A stretch of 64,000 nucleotides of DNA from positions 68,082 through 132,081 of the forward strand of contig NZ_PIOC01000019.1 in NCBI RefSeq assembly GCF_003369575.1, given 5' to 3'. This document shows, piece by piece, positions 25,958 to 35,247 of this stretch. Below the pieces are notes generated by a model, which made no database searches, was not told the origin of the DNA, and saw only the letters and a list, made by a program, of their open reading frames with translations. How positions within the stretch are numbered: the first letter of the stretch is position 1; each line of letters opens with the position of its first letter. This stretch comes from Oceanobacillus arenosus (GTDB lineage: Bacteria; Bacillota; Bacilli; Bacillales; Amphibacillaceae). The position numbers were made by a program, and so were the translations under genes.

Positions 25958-25996
25958 AGACCCCATTTTGATCAATCTTTTTTCAAAATGGAGTCT
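25958..25996 (+). terminator. Terminator of the pentapeptide gene
   Basis: AGACCCCATTTTG (25958-25970) pairs with CAAAATGGAGTCT (25984-25996) with one bulge, 35 nt after the stop. The downstream bases are T-rich. Confidence 0.75.
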
Positions 25997-26393
25997 TTAT
26001 ATTTATTGTAGATCCAGGTATGGGAGATGTTTATAATCAAATTTTATTCCAAAGCTGCAGTTGCGGGGATTGCCTCATTTACAAACCAACTATTCAAAAG
26101 ATTACTGGAATAGTACGCCCAGAACGAATCATGACAGCTAGTGGACAATTTTTTCTACGCTTTAATTTACTTACTGTAATTAAATTGTGTGGTGCGTTAA
26201 TTCTAGAAGGATTAACGCTATTTTATGTAGAAGTTATTGTACTCCCATGAAAATAAAAAAGCTCAAAATCCAGAAAAAGGCATAACAAAATTGACCCAGT
26301 AAAAACGCTTTTAAAAAAAGGCTGAGCCATCTGAGTGTTCGTTATGGAGTTGACAAGTAATCGATAACCTTCCTTCTAAAAATGTATAGTATT
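25997..26393. other. Gene-free stretch
   Basis: A 76-codon frame at 26020-26250 lacks a ribosome site and resembles no family; near 26183 it contains 'KLCGALILEGL', a degenerate relative of the dispersed motif in one frame. TTGACA at 26350 and TATAGT at 26385 are too far apart to form one promoter. Confidence 0.35.
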
Positions 26394-26606
26394 GGCTGAC
26401 GCAACGACCAAAATAAGGATTAATCTCCCATGAGTGCTACCCATATTGGGCGCGACAGTCGGTGGTACACCGTGATCGTTGGAGTCAGACTAAAGGATGG
26501 GCTCTCTGGCACCATAGTACATAGACCTTCTTCGTCAGCCGTAGAAACAGTATAGACTGTTGTATCAATTTTCATTCTCTGTGGTGTAGCGTTGGTCCTA
26601 CGCTAC
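26394..26606 (+). ncRNA. Candidate structured RNA (unidentified)
   Basis: GGCTGACG (26394-26401) pairs perfectly with CGTCAGCC (26533-26540), enclosing ~130 nt that contain CGGTG-gta-CACCG (26460-26472) and CCCATATTGGG. Two further hairpins follow: AACAGT-ATAG-ACTGTT (26546-26561) and GTGTAGCG/CGCTACAT (26584-26607). The block is GC-richer than its surroundings and has no supported coding frame. I could not match it to a known riboswitch, T-box, 6S, SRP or RNase P consensus. The strand is a guess. Confidence 0.35.
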
Positions 26607-26890
26607 ATGAATGACTAAAGGGGCAGCATTCCTGTTGAAGAGTCGTTGTAAATTTTATGAAGAATCAGTTGGTATAATAAAATCTAGAGGAGATTGTGCA
26701 GGTTTGTACTTAACTACTGGAGTAGATTAAATTATTTGTATTTTAGAAAATCAAGGTATATAGTTACATGGAAAATTGTTTTCAATAAATGGGTTTTTGA
26801 GATGAACTTTATTGAATTTTTTCAGGAAGTCTAGCCAAAACGGTATAAAAATACAACCCAACACAAAAATAATAAAATAGGAGCAAAAAG

Positions 26891-28087
26891 ATGAATAAAT
26901 CAAAACTATGGACAAAAGATTTTATCATCATGTCCGCATCAACTTTTTTTGTTGGTTTAACCTTTTATTTATTAATAACGACTTTAACCGTGTATGCGGT
27001 TGAAGAATTTAATGCTTCACAAAGCATGGCGGGTCTTGCGTCTAGTATATTTGTAGTGGGTGCACTAGTTTCACGTCTTTTTGCTGGGAAATATATTGAG
27101 ATCATTGGACGTAAAAAGATGCTTTATGGCGGATTATTTTTATTTTTGATTGTGATGTTGTTATATTTTATAGTAGAAAACATGAACGTATTATTGTTTA
27201 TTCGTTTTGTTCATGGAGCAGCGTTTGGGGTGTTTACCACAGCTATAACCACAGTTGTCATGGATATTATTCCGAATGCACGTCGAGGAGAAGGAATAAG
27301 CTATTTTTCATTAAGTATAGCCCTTGCAATGGCAGTTGGACCTTTCTTAGGTCTTTATATCAGCCAACAAGGAAGTTTTACGGTGATATTTGTAGTCTGT
27401 ACACTTTTCTCTCTCATAAGTACTATTATCTTATTATTTGTGCATATCCCTGAAGGAGACATCACAAAAGAACAGCTTGATGCGATGAAGGGTTTTAAGT
27501 TGAAAGACTTTTTCGAAATAAAGGCTATTCCTATCTCCATCATTATTGGCATTATGGGTTTTGCTTACTCAGGTATCCTGTCATTTATTAATTCCTATGC
27601 AAAAGAAATTGATTTAATAGATACTGCAGGTTTCTTCTTTATTGTATATGCTGTCTTCATCTTGATTTCAAGACCATTTACAGGACGGTTATTAGATAAA
27701 AAAGGAGATAACATTGTTATGTATCCAGCATTGATATTATTTGCGATAGGATTAGTTTCTCTTAGTCAAGCCAACCAAGGGTTCACTCTCCTTTTAGCAG
27801 GAGCACTAATTGGCCTTGGATTTGGAACGATGAATTCTTGTTGTCAAGCAATTGCCATAAAGGAATCACCACGGCACCGAGTTGGACTTGCGACCTCAAC
27901 TTTTTTCATATTTATGGATTCAGGGGTAGGGATTGGTCCTTTTCTATTAGGATTTATTATCCCTATAGTTGGTTTTCGTGGATTGTATCTAACTTTGGCA
28001 GTGGTCGTATTTGCGAGTATCTTTTTGTACTATGTACTTCATGGAAAAAAGAAACGTTCAGAAAACAATATCCTACAGGCAAGCTAG
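26891..28087 (+). CDS. MFS transporter, probable efflux permease
   Basis: This 398-residue, 12-helix MFS protein has the helix 2-3 motif 'RLFAGKYIEIIGRKKM' (about residues 62-77) and 'ARRGEGISYFSLSIALAMAVGP' near 135, the same RxGEG-type exporter signature as the MFS protein at 18943. A central charged loop (HIPEGDITKEQLDAMKGF) separates the halves. GGAGC precedes the ATG. Substrate unknown; drug or small-metabolite efflux is the usual role of this group. Confidence 0.85.
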   Translation: MNKSKLWTKDFIIMSASTFFVGLTFYLLITTLTVYAVEEFNASQSMAGLASSIFVVGALVSRLFAGKYIEIIGRKKMLYGGLFLFLIVMLLYFIVENMNVLLFIRFVHGAAFGVFTTAITTVVMDIIPNARRGEGISYFSLSIALAMAVGPFLGLYISQQGSFTVIFVVCTLFSLISTIILLFVHIPEGDITKEQLDAMKGFKLKDFFEIKAIPISIIIGIMGFAYSGILSFINSYAKEIDLIDTAGFFFIVYAVFILISRPFTGRLLDKKGDNIVMYPALILFAIGLVSLSQANQGFTLLLAGALIGLGFGTMNSCCQAIAIKESPRHRVGLATSTFFIFMDSGVGIGPFLLGFIIPIVGFRGLYLTLAVVVFASIFLYYVLHGKKKRSENNILQAS

Positions 28088-28580
28088 TATTTAAGGGAAT
28101 TTGAGTGCAGTTACTTCTTTTCATAACCTGTTACTAAATGGATTACTTAGAAGCTAAACCAAAATGGTGATTACTTTTTTATTCGATCGTACAAAATATA
28201 TTGCAACTAAAATATATGATCGTTTCAATTTTCCCGGATTACTTCAATCTATTTTGAAAGTGGTACCATCTAAAAATAAAATAAGCAGTGTAGAACCCAA
28301 CCTTCATCAAGTAGATGAAGGTAATTTGCATTTGATTACAATTCTAAGGGATAGAAAAATTATTCTATTTAGGATGGGGTTATTGTTGGGATTATTTATA
28401 ATTGTAAAATACTCTACTTAAACTAAATGGTGCTTTACTTCAAGAAGATAAAACTATAGTTATTGTACTACCGGGAGAGTTGAAGTTCAAAGTTAAAGAC
28501 ATTTCTTTGGAATATCTTCAGATTATACGTTATGGTTATTAAAATAATTTTCCGAAAGGCTATAGAAGAGCCACAAATTA
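28088..28580. other. Gene-free stretch
   Basis: No supported gene. An 85-codon frame at 28164-28421 has no ribosome site or family resemblance. The dispersed motif occurs at 28421-28433. Confidence 0.35.
28421..28433 (+). repeat. Dispersed motif AACTAAATGGTGC, copy c
   Basis: Exact match to copies a and b, again in the context ACTTAAACTAAATGGTGC. Confidence 0.6.
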
Positions 28581-28595
28581 AAAGGAGGTCCATAG

Positions 28596-29573
28596 GTGAA
28601 AGTAATCACTGTTAAACAACCAGGCGGAGCGAAACAATTACAATTTGTAGAACATGGAAAACCAACTCCTAAGGATGGGGAATTACTAATTAAAGTAGAG
28701 GCAGCAGCTGTTAATCGAACAGATATCATTAATAGGGAAAGCAGTTCTGGTTACTTGAACAATCCTATATTAGGTGTCGAAGTTGCCGGGGTTGTTGAAG
28801 AAGCTGGCCCGGGTGCAAAAACAGCAGTTGGCACACGCGTTATGGGACTTGTGAATGGCGGTGGTTATGCGGAATACGCTGTCATGCCGGATGAAAGAGG
28901 GATGGAGATTCCAGAAAATCTTTCATTTGAAGAAGCTGCTGCTATTCCAGAAGTATTTTTGACAGCTTATCAAACGTTATTTTGGATAGGTCAATTACGG
29001 CCAAATGAAAGCGTGTTGATTCATGCTGGCGGCAGTGGAGTCGGAACAGCAGCGATTCAGCTTGCCAAACAAATCGGAAAAGCGAATGTAATTACAACAG
29101 CAGGATCCAATGAAAAGTTAGATTTTTGTGAGTCTCTAGGTGCAGATGTTTGTATAAATTATAAAGAACAGAGTATTGACGAGGAAGTGCTGAATGCAAC
29201 CAAAAATCAAGGGGTCGATTTGATTCTTGATTTCATTGGAGCTTCCTATTGGAATAAAAACCTTGCCAGTATAAAAGTAGACGGTCGTTGGGTGTTGATT
29301 GGAATTTTAGGTGGCGCGGAAATAGAAAAATTCAATTTAATGGATGTCATCGGAAAACGGGTTCAACTAACCGGAACCTTACTCACTCCAAGAAGTGATG
29401 AGTACAAAACAGCACTCACAACAGAATTTTACTCTAAAACTCTGGAACTTTTTGCTAATAACAAGCTTCGACCAATTGTTGATCGTATATTCTCTTTAAA
29501 TGAAGCCCAACAAGCACACGAACATATGGAGAACAACAAAAATATCGGAAAGATTATTTTAAAGGTAAATTAA
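28596..29573 (+). CDS. NAD(P)H quinone oxidoreductase, medium-chain (zinc-free MDR) family
   Basis: This 325-residue MDR enzyme lacks catalytic zinc ligands. It shows the quinone-reductase/PIG3 hallmarks 'GVEVAGVVEEAGPGAK' (near residue 54), 'VLIHAGGSGVGTAAIQLAKQ' (NADPH-binding, near 143) and a C-terminal 'HMENNKNIGKIIL'. It should reduce quinones or enones with NADPH. The start is GTG 28596, with AAGGAGG about 8 nt upstream. It appears monocistronic. Confidence 0.88.
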   Translation: MKVITVKQPGGAKQLQFVEHGKPTPKDGELLIKVEAAAVNRTDIINRESSSGYLNNPILGVEVAGVVEEAGPGAKTAVGTRVMGLVNGGGYAEYAVMPDERGMEIPENLSFEEAAAIPEVFLTAYQTLFWIGQLRPNESVLIHAGGSGVGTAAIQLAKQIGKANVITTAGSNEKLDFCESLGADVCINYKEQSIDEEVLNATKNQGVDLILDFIGASYWNKNLASIKVDGRWVLIGILGGAEIEKFNLMDVIGKRVQLTGTLLTPRSDEYKTALTTEFYSKTLELFANNKLRPIVDRIFSLNEAQQAHEHMENNKNIGKIILKVN

Positions 29574-29669
29574 CAGCTCTTCTGCTACATAAGGTAGGTC
29601 AAAGCATCGCTGGTGCGCCCCATTGAACGGCACAATTGTATAATAAGCGTATCTTTCTTACTCAACTAA

Positions 29670-29682
29670 GCACCATTTAGTT
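29670..29682 (-). repeat. Dispersed motif AACTAAATGGTGC, copy d (inverted)
   Basis: GCACCATTTAGTT on the plus strand is the exact reverse complement of copies a-c. Confidence 0.6.
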
Positions 29683-29699
29683 TAATAAGAAAATTGACC

Positions 29700-29725
29700 A
29701 GGGTCTCTTAATAGAGATCCTTTTT
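29700..29725 (+). terminator. Terminator downstream of the quinone oxidoreductase
   Basis: AGGGTCTCT (29700-29708) pairs with AGAGATCCT (29713-29721; one G-T pair) around a 4-nt loop and ends in T5. Confidence 0.8.
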
Positions 29726-29888
29726 GTGTAAAATAAATAACGTTACTTTCTCTAAAATGACAGCGTAAGTGACGTATCAATTGATACCGGTTTTTCTATG
29801 TACAATATCTATTATCATCAAAAAAGAAGTGAGATATTCCGGTGCCAGAATCGCCTAATTTAACCATTAAGCATAGATATAATAGAAA

Positions 29889-29917
29889 AAATGACGTATG
29901 CAATTCATACGTCATTT
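29889..29917 (-). terminator. Bidirectional terminator downstream of the AGCS symporter
   Basis: AAATGACGTATG (29889-29900) and CATACGTCATTT (29906-29917) pair perfectly with a 5-nt loop. On the minus strand it is followed by a U-tract (plus-strand A-run 29886-29891), about 100 nt after the symporter stop. Confidence 0.8.
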
Positions 29918-30019
29918 AATATGCGCCACAAAATGGAACCCTTTACCGCTAAAGCTGATGCTTTGCTTTCCTAAAGAAACTAACTATCCAAAGGAACCAC
30001 ACATGGATAGAAGTTCAAA

Positions 30020-31492
30020 TTATGATATCTTATCAATTTCCTTTTTATCAGGACTTTCATAACCATTTTCCCAGAAATCAGCATTCTTAATTCCGTGTTT
30101 CGATGAGTTGAATTCTGGATCTTTACCTTGCTTAAGCTGCTCTTCGTAATCCTTTAAGGCGATATTCGCTGGTTTAAATAACAATAGAATTGCAATTAAG
30201 TTCAGCCAAACCATAATTCCAAGTCCAATATCCCCTAGTGCCCATGCTGCTGTTGAAGTACTTACAGATCCAAGGAAAATAGAGAATAAAAGGAGTAGTT
30301 TTAGTAAAAAGAAAGCAAGATTCCTGAATCTGCCACGTACTAGATAGGCAAGGTTTGTCTCTGCGATATAGTAATAAGCATAAATGGTCGTAAAGGCAAA
30401 GAGGAATATAGCAATAGCAATAAATCCTGAACCGAACCCTGGAATGATTGTATCAACTGCTGCTTGAGTGTAACCAGGACCTGGTTGAACTCCGGGAAGG
30501 TTTTCGGTAATTGTTTGCTCAGTACTTTCATCAATTACATTGTATGAAGTTGTAAATAAAATCATAAATGCTGTTGCTGTTACAACTAAGAATACATCCA
30601 AATAAATAGAAAACGATTGCACAAGCCCTTGTTTAACGGGGTGGGATACTTCCGCCGCTGCTGCTGGGTGAGCACCTGTACCCTGACCGGCTTCATTGGC
30701 ATATAGACCACGCTTTACCCCCCACATAATTGCTGAACCGATAATACCACCAAATAATTCTTCTGCTCCGAAAGCGCTTTTAAAAATTAACGCAAATACA
30801 GCTGGAATATCTACAAAATTACTTCCTACGATTACAAGTGCAAGCAACACATAAGCAGCTGCCATGAAAGGAACGACCAATTCTGCAACTTTAGCAATAC
30901 GCTTAACACCACCAAAGATAGTAAAACCAACAAGTACGATAAGAATTAGACCAGTGATTGTTGTATCAAGACCAAAAGCGTTATGCACACTATCTCCTAT
31001 TGCATTTGCCTGTATACCTGGCATTAAGAAAGACATAGCAAGCAGAGTTGCGCCTGCGAAAACGACGGCAAACCATTTCCAGCCAAGTCCTTTTTCAATG
31101 TAGAATGCAGGCCCCCCGCGATACTGACCATCTTGCTTTTCCTTATAGATCTGAGCAAGAGTCGACTCTACGAAAGCTGATGCTGCACCGATAAAGGTAA
31201 TGACCCACATCCAAAATACGGCACCAGGTCCTCCAAAAGCAATGCCTGTTGCGGTTCCAGCGATATTACCTACACCAATTCGACCCGATAAAGATATCGC
31301 TAATGCCTGGAATGGAGAAACCCCTGCATCGGAACCCTTCCCGGTAGTTACTAGTTTAACCATTTGCTTAAAATGGCGAATCTGCAAGAATCTAGTGCGA
31401 AAACTAAAATACAAACCAGTTACTACAATGAAACCTACCAATACAGGACTCCAAAGCCAGCTGTTAATAGTATCTACAATTTGATTAAACAA
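30020..31492 (-). CDS. Sodium:alanine (AGCS-family) amino acid symporter
   Basis: This 490-residue membrane protein of the alanine or glycine:cation symporter family is expected to import small neutral amino acids with Na+ or H+. The family signature 'GRIGVGNIAGTATGIAFGGPGAVFWMW' spans residues ~70-96, and 'GVKRGLYANEAGQGTGAHPAAAAEV' lies near 255. About ten to eleven membrane helices and a hydrophilic C-terminal tail are evident. The start is TTG 31492, with AAAGGGGTGAT just upstream. It is transcribed alone and ends at a strong terminator. Confidence 0.93.
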   Translation of the reverse strand: MFNQIVDTINSWLWSPVLVGFIVVTGLYFSFRTRFLQIRHFKQMVKLVTTGKGSDAGVSPFQALAISLSGRIGVGNIAGTATGIAFGGPGAVFWMWVITFIGAASAFVESTLAQIYKEKQDGQYRGGPAFYIEKGLGWKWFAVVFAGATLLAMSFLMPGIQANAIGDSVHNAFGLDTTITGLILIVLVGFTIFGGVKRIAKVAELVVPFMAAAYVLLALVIVGSNFVDIPAVFALIFKSAFGAEELFGGIIGSAIMWGVKRGLYANEAGQGTGAHPAAAAEVSHPVKQGLVQSFSIYLDVFLVVTATAFMILFTTSYNVIDESTEQTITENLPGVQPGPGYTQAAVDTIIPGFGSGFIAIAIFLFAFTTIYAYYYIAETNLAYLVRGRFRNLAFFLLKLLLLFSIFLGSVSTSTAAWALGDIGLGIMVWLNLIAILLLFKPANIALKDYEEQLKQGKDPEFNSSKHGIKNADFWENGYESPDKKEIDKIS

Positions 31493-31967
31493 AAAATCAC
31501 CCCTTTTAATATTCAGAATATTATTTGTATTATAGGTTACAATAAATAATAAAACAATCCCTTTTATTAAAATAATAGAAAAATAATATACCGGCTTATC
31601 TTAATATTGCTATTCACAGCATGAATTCTATGTTTTACAAAATAATACACCCAAATATTTCCCTTAACGCTTGGTAATATTTTTGAATCTAATATGTCTG
31701 CTGCAGTTTTGGACGAAGAAGCTGGTTACACGTAAATTTCTAATTAAGAAGTACAGAATTTTTATAATTGATCTATTGACCCAACGACTAGCAGACTAAC
31801 TAGGATTGTTACGTTACACATTTGGATTCGGAGGAAATTTTTAATTTACAAGAACAGTTATAAGAGGACTGCTTGGAACAGGTTCACTTTCCGAATTGTG
31901 GGGAGTAAACTACGGGACGATGAACCTTTCCCCCTGGACCTTGTACATTAATTATGAATAAGTCTGG
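31493..31967. other. Gene-free stretch between divergent genes
   Basis: Contains the upstream region of the minus-strand symporter and of the FUSC gene. AT-rich with no supported coding frame or strong repeat. Confidence 0.4.
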
Positions 31968-31973
31968 TATAAT
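31968..31973 (+). promoter_or_regulatory. Extended -10 promoter element of the FUSC gene
   Basis: TATAAT is preceded by TGG (TGnTATAAT form), about 60 nt before the start codon. The nearest -35-like TTGTAC (31941) is 21 nt away, so it likely depends on the extended -10. Confidence 0.5.
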
Positions 31974-32030
31974 AAATCTTAAGTGGAAGAATAAATCAAG
32001 TTAAATATCTTTTAGAAGGAAGCGTTAACC

Positions 32031-33980
32031 ATGAAAGAAATACTACAGGATCAAAAGGAAACTTCTTCCAGAAAGTCACCATCAATTATCAAGCAAGCCC
32101 TGCAAGTGAACAGCAAACCTTTTCCATGGGTAAAGGCATTTTGTGCTGGACTCGCAGCAGCCTTGCCAGTAATGATTGGACTTTTGCTGGGAAACTTTCA
32201 GTACGGTCTGATTGCGACACTAGGGGGATTCTCCTATCTTTATGTATTTAATACTCCTTATGCACAAAGAGCAAAGAAAATCTTCTTGGTAGTCCTTGGG
32301 ATGACGCTTGTAACGGTACTGGGGACATTGGCGGCACCATATCCGCTGGCCGTTGCCATTTTAATGGGCCTTATTGGAGCTGCGGCTATTTTCATATTTG
32401 GTGCTTTAAAGATAGCGGGTCCTTCTGCCATCTTTTTTGTACTCGTGTTTTTGATGACCTCAGGAATGCCGGTTAACCCTGATGAAGCCTTGCTGAGAGG
32501 GGGACTTGTCTTTTTAGGCGGTGCGCTGTCATGGGTGATTGCGATGCTCGGCTGGTTTGCTGATCCTCATGGGCCAGAGACAGGGGTCGTAAAACGGGTA
32601 TATATGGAACTTGCTTCGCTAATTGATTCTGTTGGCACAGAAGGCTTTCGTGAACACAAACACAAAGTAATGTCTGTATTAAATGAATCAGAAGCAACGC
32701 TTACAGCAGGACATATACCTTGGCGGACGACGGATTTCTTTAACCGGTTATATGTCATGAATGATCATGCGAATATGATGTTTCATTTCATTGTTGAAAA
32801 CTTCTCAGATCAAAAAGAAAAACTTCCGAGGGAGATTGGAAGTTCCGTACGGCTGCTGGCTCAATCTTTGGAGAAGAAGAAACAGCCGCCAAAGATGCCA
32901 GATAGAATTTTACAGCCGGAAGAACTGAGTTTGCCTTCTAAACAGCTGCTTGAAAAAATTTATAATGCCGATGCAGTCCTAAATGAACCGACAACGAAAA
33001 TTAATAAAGTAATCCGTATTTCAAAACCATCACTAAAGATGGTATTTATGGGTGCATTCGATAAGAATTCCATTGTCTTTCTTACAGCGCTTCGTTTTGG
33101 GTTGGTAACAATGGCTGCAGCCATTTTTGCTTTTGAACTAGAGTTTGAAAGATCTTATTGGGTGCCATTGTCCTGTGTTGCTGTGATGGCAGGCTCAACC
33201 GTGATTGCAACCTATCATCGTTCCATTCAACGTTCCATTGGCACCATAGTAGGAATTCTTATTGCTAGTGTGATTCTTGCTTTTCATCCATCGGGGTTGA
33301 TGGTTGCTGTGTTTATCTTGTTACTAACGTTTATTACGGAACTATTTATCGTGAAGAATTATGGATTGGCTGCGCTATTCTTTACACCGAATGCGCTGTT
33401 GATGGCGGAAAGTACGAGCCAGGAGATCTTCAATTTCACTTATTTTGCCCAAGCCAGACTGATTGATGTTATCATCGGTACCGCGATTGGATTAGTTGGT
33501 GTTCTTCTGATTGGAAGAACATCAGCTTCCAGCAGAATCCCACATATGATGGGGAAAACCATTCGAAGTCAAGCGCAGTTTCTCCACGTTTTATTTTCAA
33601 ATCAAGGAGAGGACTTCGATGCAAGTAATAGCAGGGAACGGTCTAAAATGAAGACCAATTTAAGCAACTTGAAAACGTTGTATAATACAGCTTCGGGTGA
33701 GCTGCCAGTCAATCGAAAAGCACTCGAATACTATTGGCCCGTTGTGTTTTCGATGGGAGAGCTCGAATATTTGATGGACGAATGCGCTAAGGATTCTCAG
33801 AAGCGACCTGAGCTTTCGGACGACAAACTTGCTCAATTGCTGCTTGCTTTTGAAACCATGGCCAATGCAGCAAATCGAAAACGGGCACCCAAACGAATAG
33901 AAATACCGGAAATAAATGAGTATCCAACTATTCGAAATGAAATTATTCACTTGCAGGATGAACTGCATCGTTATGCATAG
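32031..33980 (+). CDS. FUSC-family (aromatic acid exporter-like) membrane protein
   Basis: This 649-residue protein has two hydrophobic blocks, each of about five to six helices (residues ~35-180 and ~350-495), separated and followed by helical cytoplasmic regions. That is the layout of FUSC/ArAE-type proteins thought to export aromatic carboxylic acids or fusaric acid-like toxins. 'GWFADPHGPETG' after the first block and 'ERSYWVPLSCVAVMAGS' at the start of the second are recognisable family segments. GAAGGAAGCG precedes the ATG. It stands alone; no membrane-fusion partner is adjacent. Confidence 0.85.
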   Translation: MKEILQDQKETSSRKSPSIIKQALQVNSKPFPWVKAFCAGLAAALPVMIGLLLGNFQYGLIATLGGFSYLYVFNTPYAQRAKKIFLVVLGMTLVTVLGTLAAPYPLAVAILMGLIGAAAIFIFGALKIAGPSAIFFVLVFLMTSGMPVNPDEALLRGGLVFLGGALSWVIAMLGWFADPHGPETGVVKRVYMELASLIDSVGTEGFREHKHKVMSVLNESEATLTAGHIPWRTTDFFNRLYVMNDHANMMFHFIVENFSDQKEKLPREIGSSVRLLAQSLEKKKQPPKMPDRILQPEELSLPSKQLLEKIYNADAVLNEPTTKINKVIRISKPSLKMVFMGAFDKNSIVFLTALRFGLVTMAAAIFAFELEFERSYWVPLSCVAVMAGSTVIATYHRSIQRSIGTIVGILIASVILAFHPSGLMVAVFILLLTFITELFIVKNYGLAALFFTPNALLMAESTSQEIFNFTYFAQARLIDVIIGTAIGLVGVLLIGRTSASSRIPHMMGKTIRSQAQFLHVLFSNQGEDFDASNSRERSKMKTNLSNLKTLYNTASGELPVNRKALEYYWPVVFSMGELEYLMDECAKDSQKRPELSDDKLAQLLLAFETMANAANRKRAPKRIEIPEINEYPTIRNEIIHLQDELHRYA

Positions 33981-34150
33981 ACAAACAGAGACCGGGGGTC
34001 CGAGGGGACAGGTTTCTTGACCCAAAAGCTTCCTGCCCCCCAAGTATAGTAAAGCATGAACCTTTTAGAGAAGTGGGGGACTGATATACTGTAGCCAGTT
34101 TTAATGGTGAACCATATCATAGACAGTAGTAATGCAGTTGGAACTGAAAT
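33981..34150. other. Intergenic stretch with GC-rich hairpin
   Basis: GGGGACAGG (33997-34005) and CCTGCCCCCC (34032-34041) form a GC-rich imperfect hairpin that may terminate the FUSC transcript. It resembles GC-rich intergenic repeats common in Bacillaceae, by recall only. Confidence 0.5.
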
Positions 34151-35247
34151 TAGTAGCATAGTGTGACAGATGCCAAATTTAGTCATCCAACGCATACAAA
34201 ATATTTAAAACCTTTGCCTCACCAAATATAATCATGCTATATTATTGTCAGAACATTCACCCCAAGAATAACTCCTCAAAAACCTCCAAGGATATGATGG
34301 AATGGCAGCAATAACCCTACTAATTAAAGAAGATTCCACAAAATCTACCTACACTGGACATGACCAATTAAGCAAAGAACTCATTAACACATTCTTTAAA
34401 GAATTTCTTGAAGCATTTTTTCCGAATGTTCATGACAACATCGATTTTCACGCAATTAAGCCACTATCTGAAGAAGTGTATACGAATGTACTGAAAGGTA
34501 AGACGCGTCGACTTGATATTGTTATAGAGACAACACTAAAGAATACAGAAGTTGTTGTAATTATTCATGTGGAGCCACAAAGTTATAAACAGGATGACTT
34601 TCATGAGCGCATGTATCATTATTTTAGTATGTTGTATAATAAATATCAAAAACCGATTGTACCGATAGCTGTTTTTACATACAGGGAAAATTGGGAAAAG
34701 AGTCAATACACAATGGAATTTCCCTTTTTCCATGTCCTTACATTCAACTACATGACACTTCATCTGCGTAAAAAGAATTGGCGCGAATATATTCACTCAG
34801 ATAATCCCGCAGCAGCAGCTGCCTTTATGAGTCAAATGGGTTACACGGAAGACGAAAAGGTGCAGGTTAAGAAAGAGTTTCTGCGTATGATAACCAGAAT
34901 GCAACTGGACCCGGCAAAACAGCGCATAATATATGGCTATTTCGAAACTTACTTAAAACTTACAAAAGAAGAGGAGGAACAACTAATGGCAGAAGTTGAA
35001 AAATTACCGGAGGCAGAGAAGATTATGGAAATCCCGATTTCGTATGAAGAGAAGGGGAAAGAGATTGGGAGAAAAGAAGTTGCAATAGAAATGTTAAAAA
35101 AAGGGTTGAGCATCGATCTTATAGTGGAAGTCACGCATATGGATGTTAAAAAAATCAAGAAATTAAAAGATCAATTGTAGTTGCTAGGAGGGACCGTCCT
35201 TCATCGAATAATATAGTCAAAATTTCAGAAATAGCTCTTTGTTGCAT
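34151..35247 (+). repeat. Copy 2 of the ~1.1-kb Rpn duplicated unit
   Basis: Partner of 13961-15083. Similarity starts at AGCATAGTG and ends at ATAGCTCTTTGTTGCAT. Both flanks beyond are unrelated to those of copy 1. Confidence 0.8.
34302..35180 (+). CDS. Rpn-family recombination-promoting nuclease / putative transposase, copy 2
   Basis: This 292-residue protein is nearly identical over its first 160 residues to the one at 14110 (differences such as KLL/TLL, IVHVEP/IIHVEP, TYKEN/TYREN). The same D...ExQ nuclease core (RRLDIVIE, HVEPQ) is intact. Relative to copy 1 it has one extra residue in 'NPAAAAAFMSQ' and lacks the 'GEEIGV' insert before the C-terminal 'EMLKKGLSIDLIVEVTHMDV' module. Both copies look functional, which suggests duplication with purifying selection or a recent event. 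Confidence 0.88.
   Translation: MAAITLLIKEDSTKSTYTGHDQLSKELINTFFKEFLEAFFPNVHDNIDFHAIKPLSEEVYTNVLKGKTRRLDIVIETTLKNTEVVVIIHVEPQSYKQDDFHERMYHYFSMLYNKYQKPIVPIAVFTYRENWEKSQYTMEFPFFHVLTFNYMTLHLRKKNWREYIHSDNPAAAAAFMSQMGYTEDEKVQVKKEFLRMITRMQLDPAKQRIIYGYFETYLKLTKEEEEQLMAEVEKLPEAEKIMEIPISYEEKGKEIGRKEVAIEMLKKGLSIDLIVEVTHMDVKKIKKLKDQL

Noticed and set aside
26020..26250. 76-codon plus-strand ORF
   Set aside because: No ribosome site, no family resemblance, follows a terminator, and includes part of a dispersed-motif-like sequence.
26440..26480. T-box riboswitch (GGTGGTAC...CCG resembles the T-box sequence)
   Set aside because: The GGTGGTACACCGTG segment does not match the T-box core, there is no terminator/antiterminator pair, and the downstream gene is an MFS transporter over 400 nt away.
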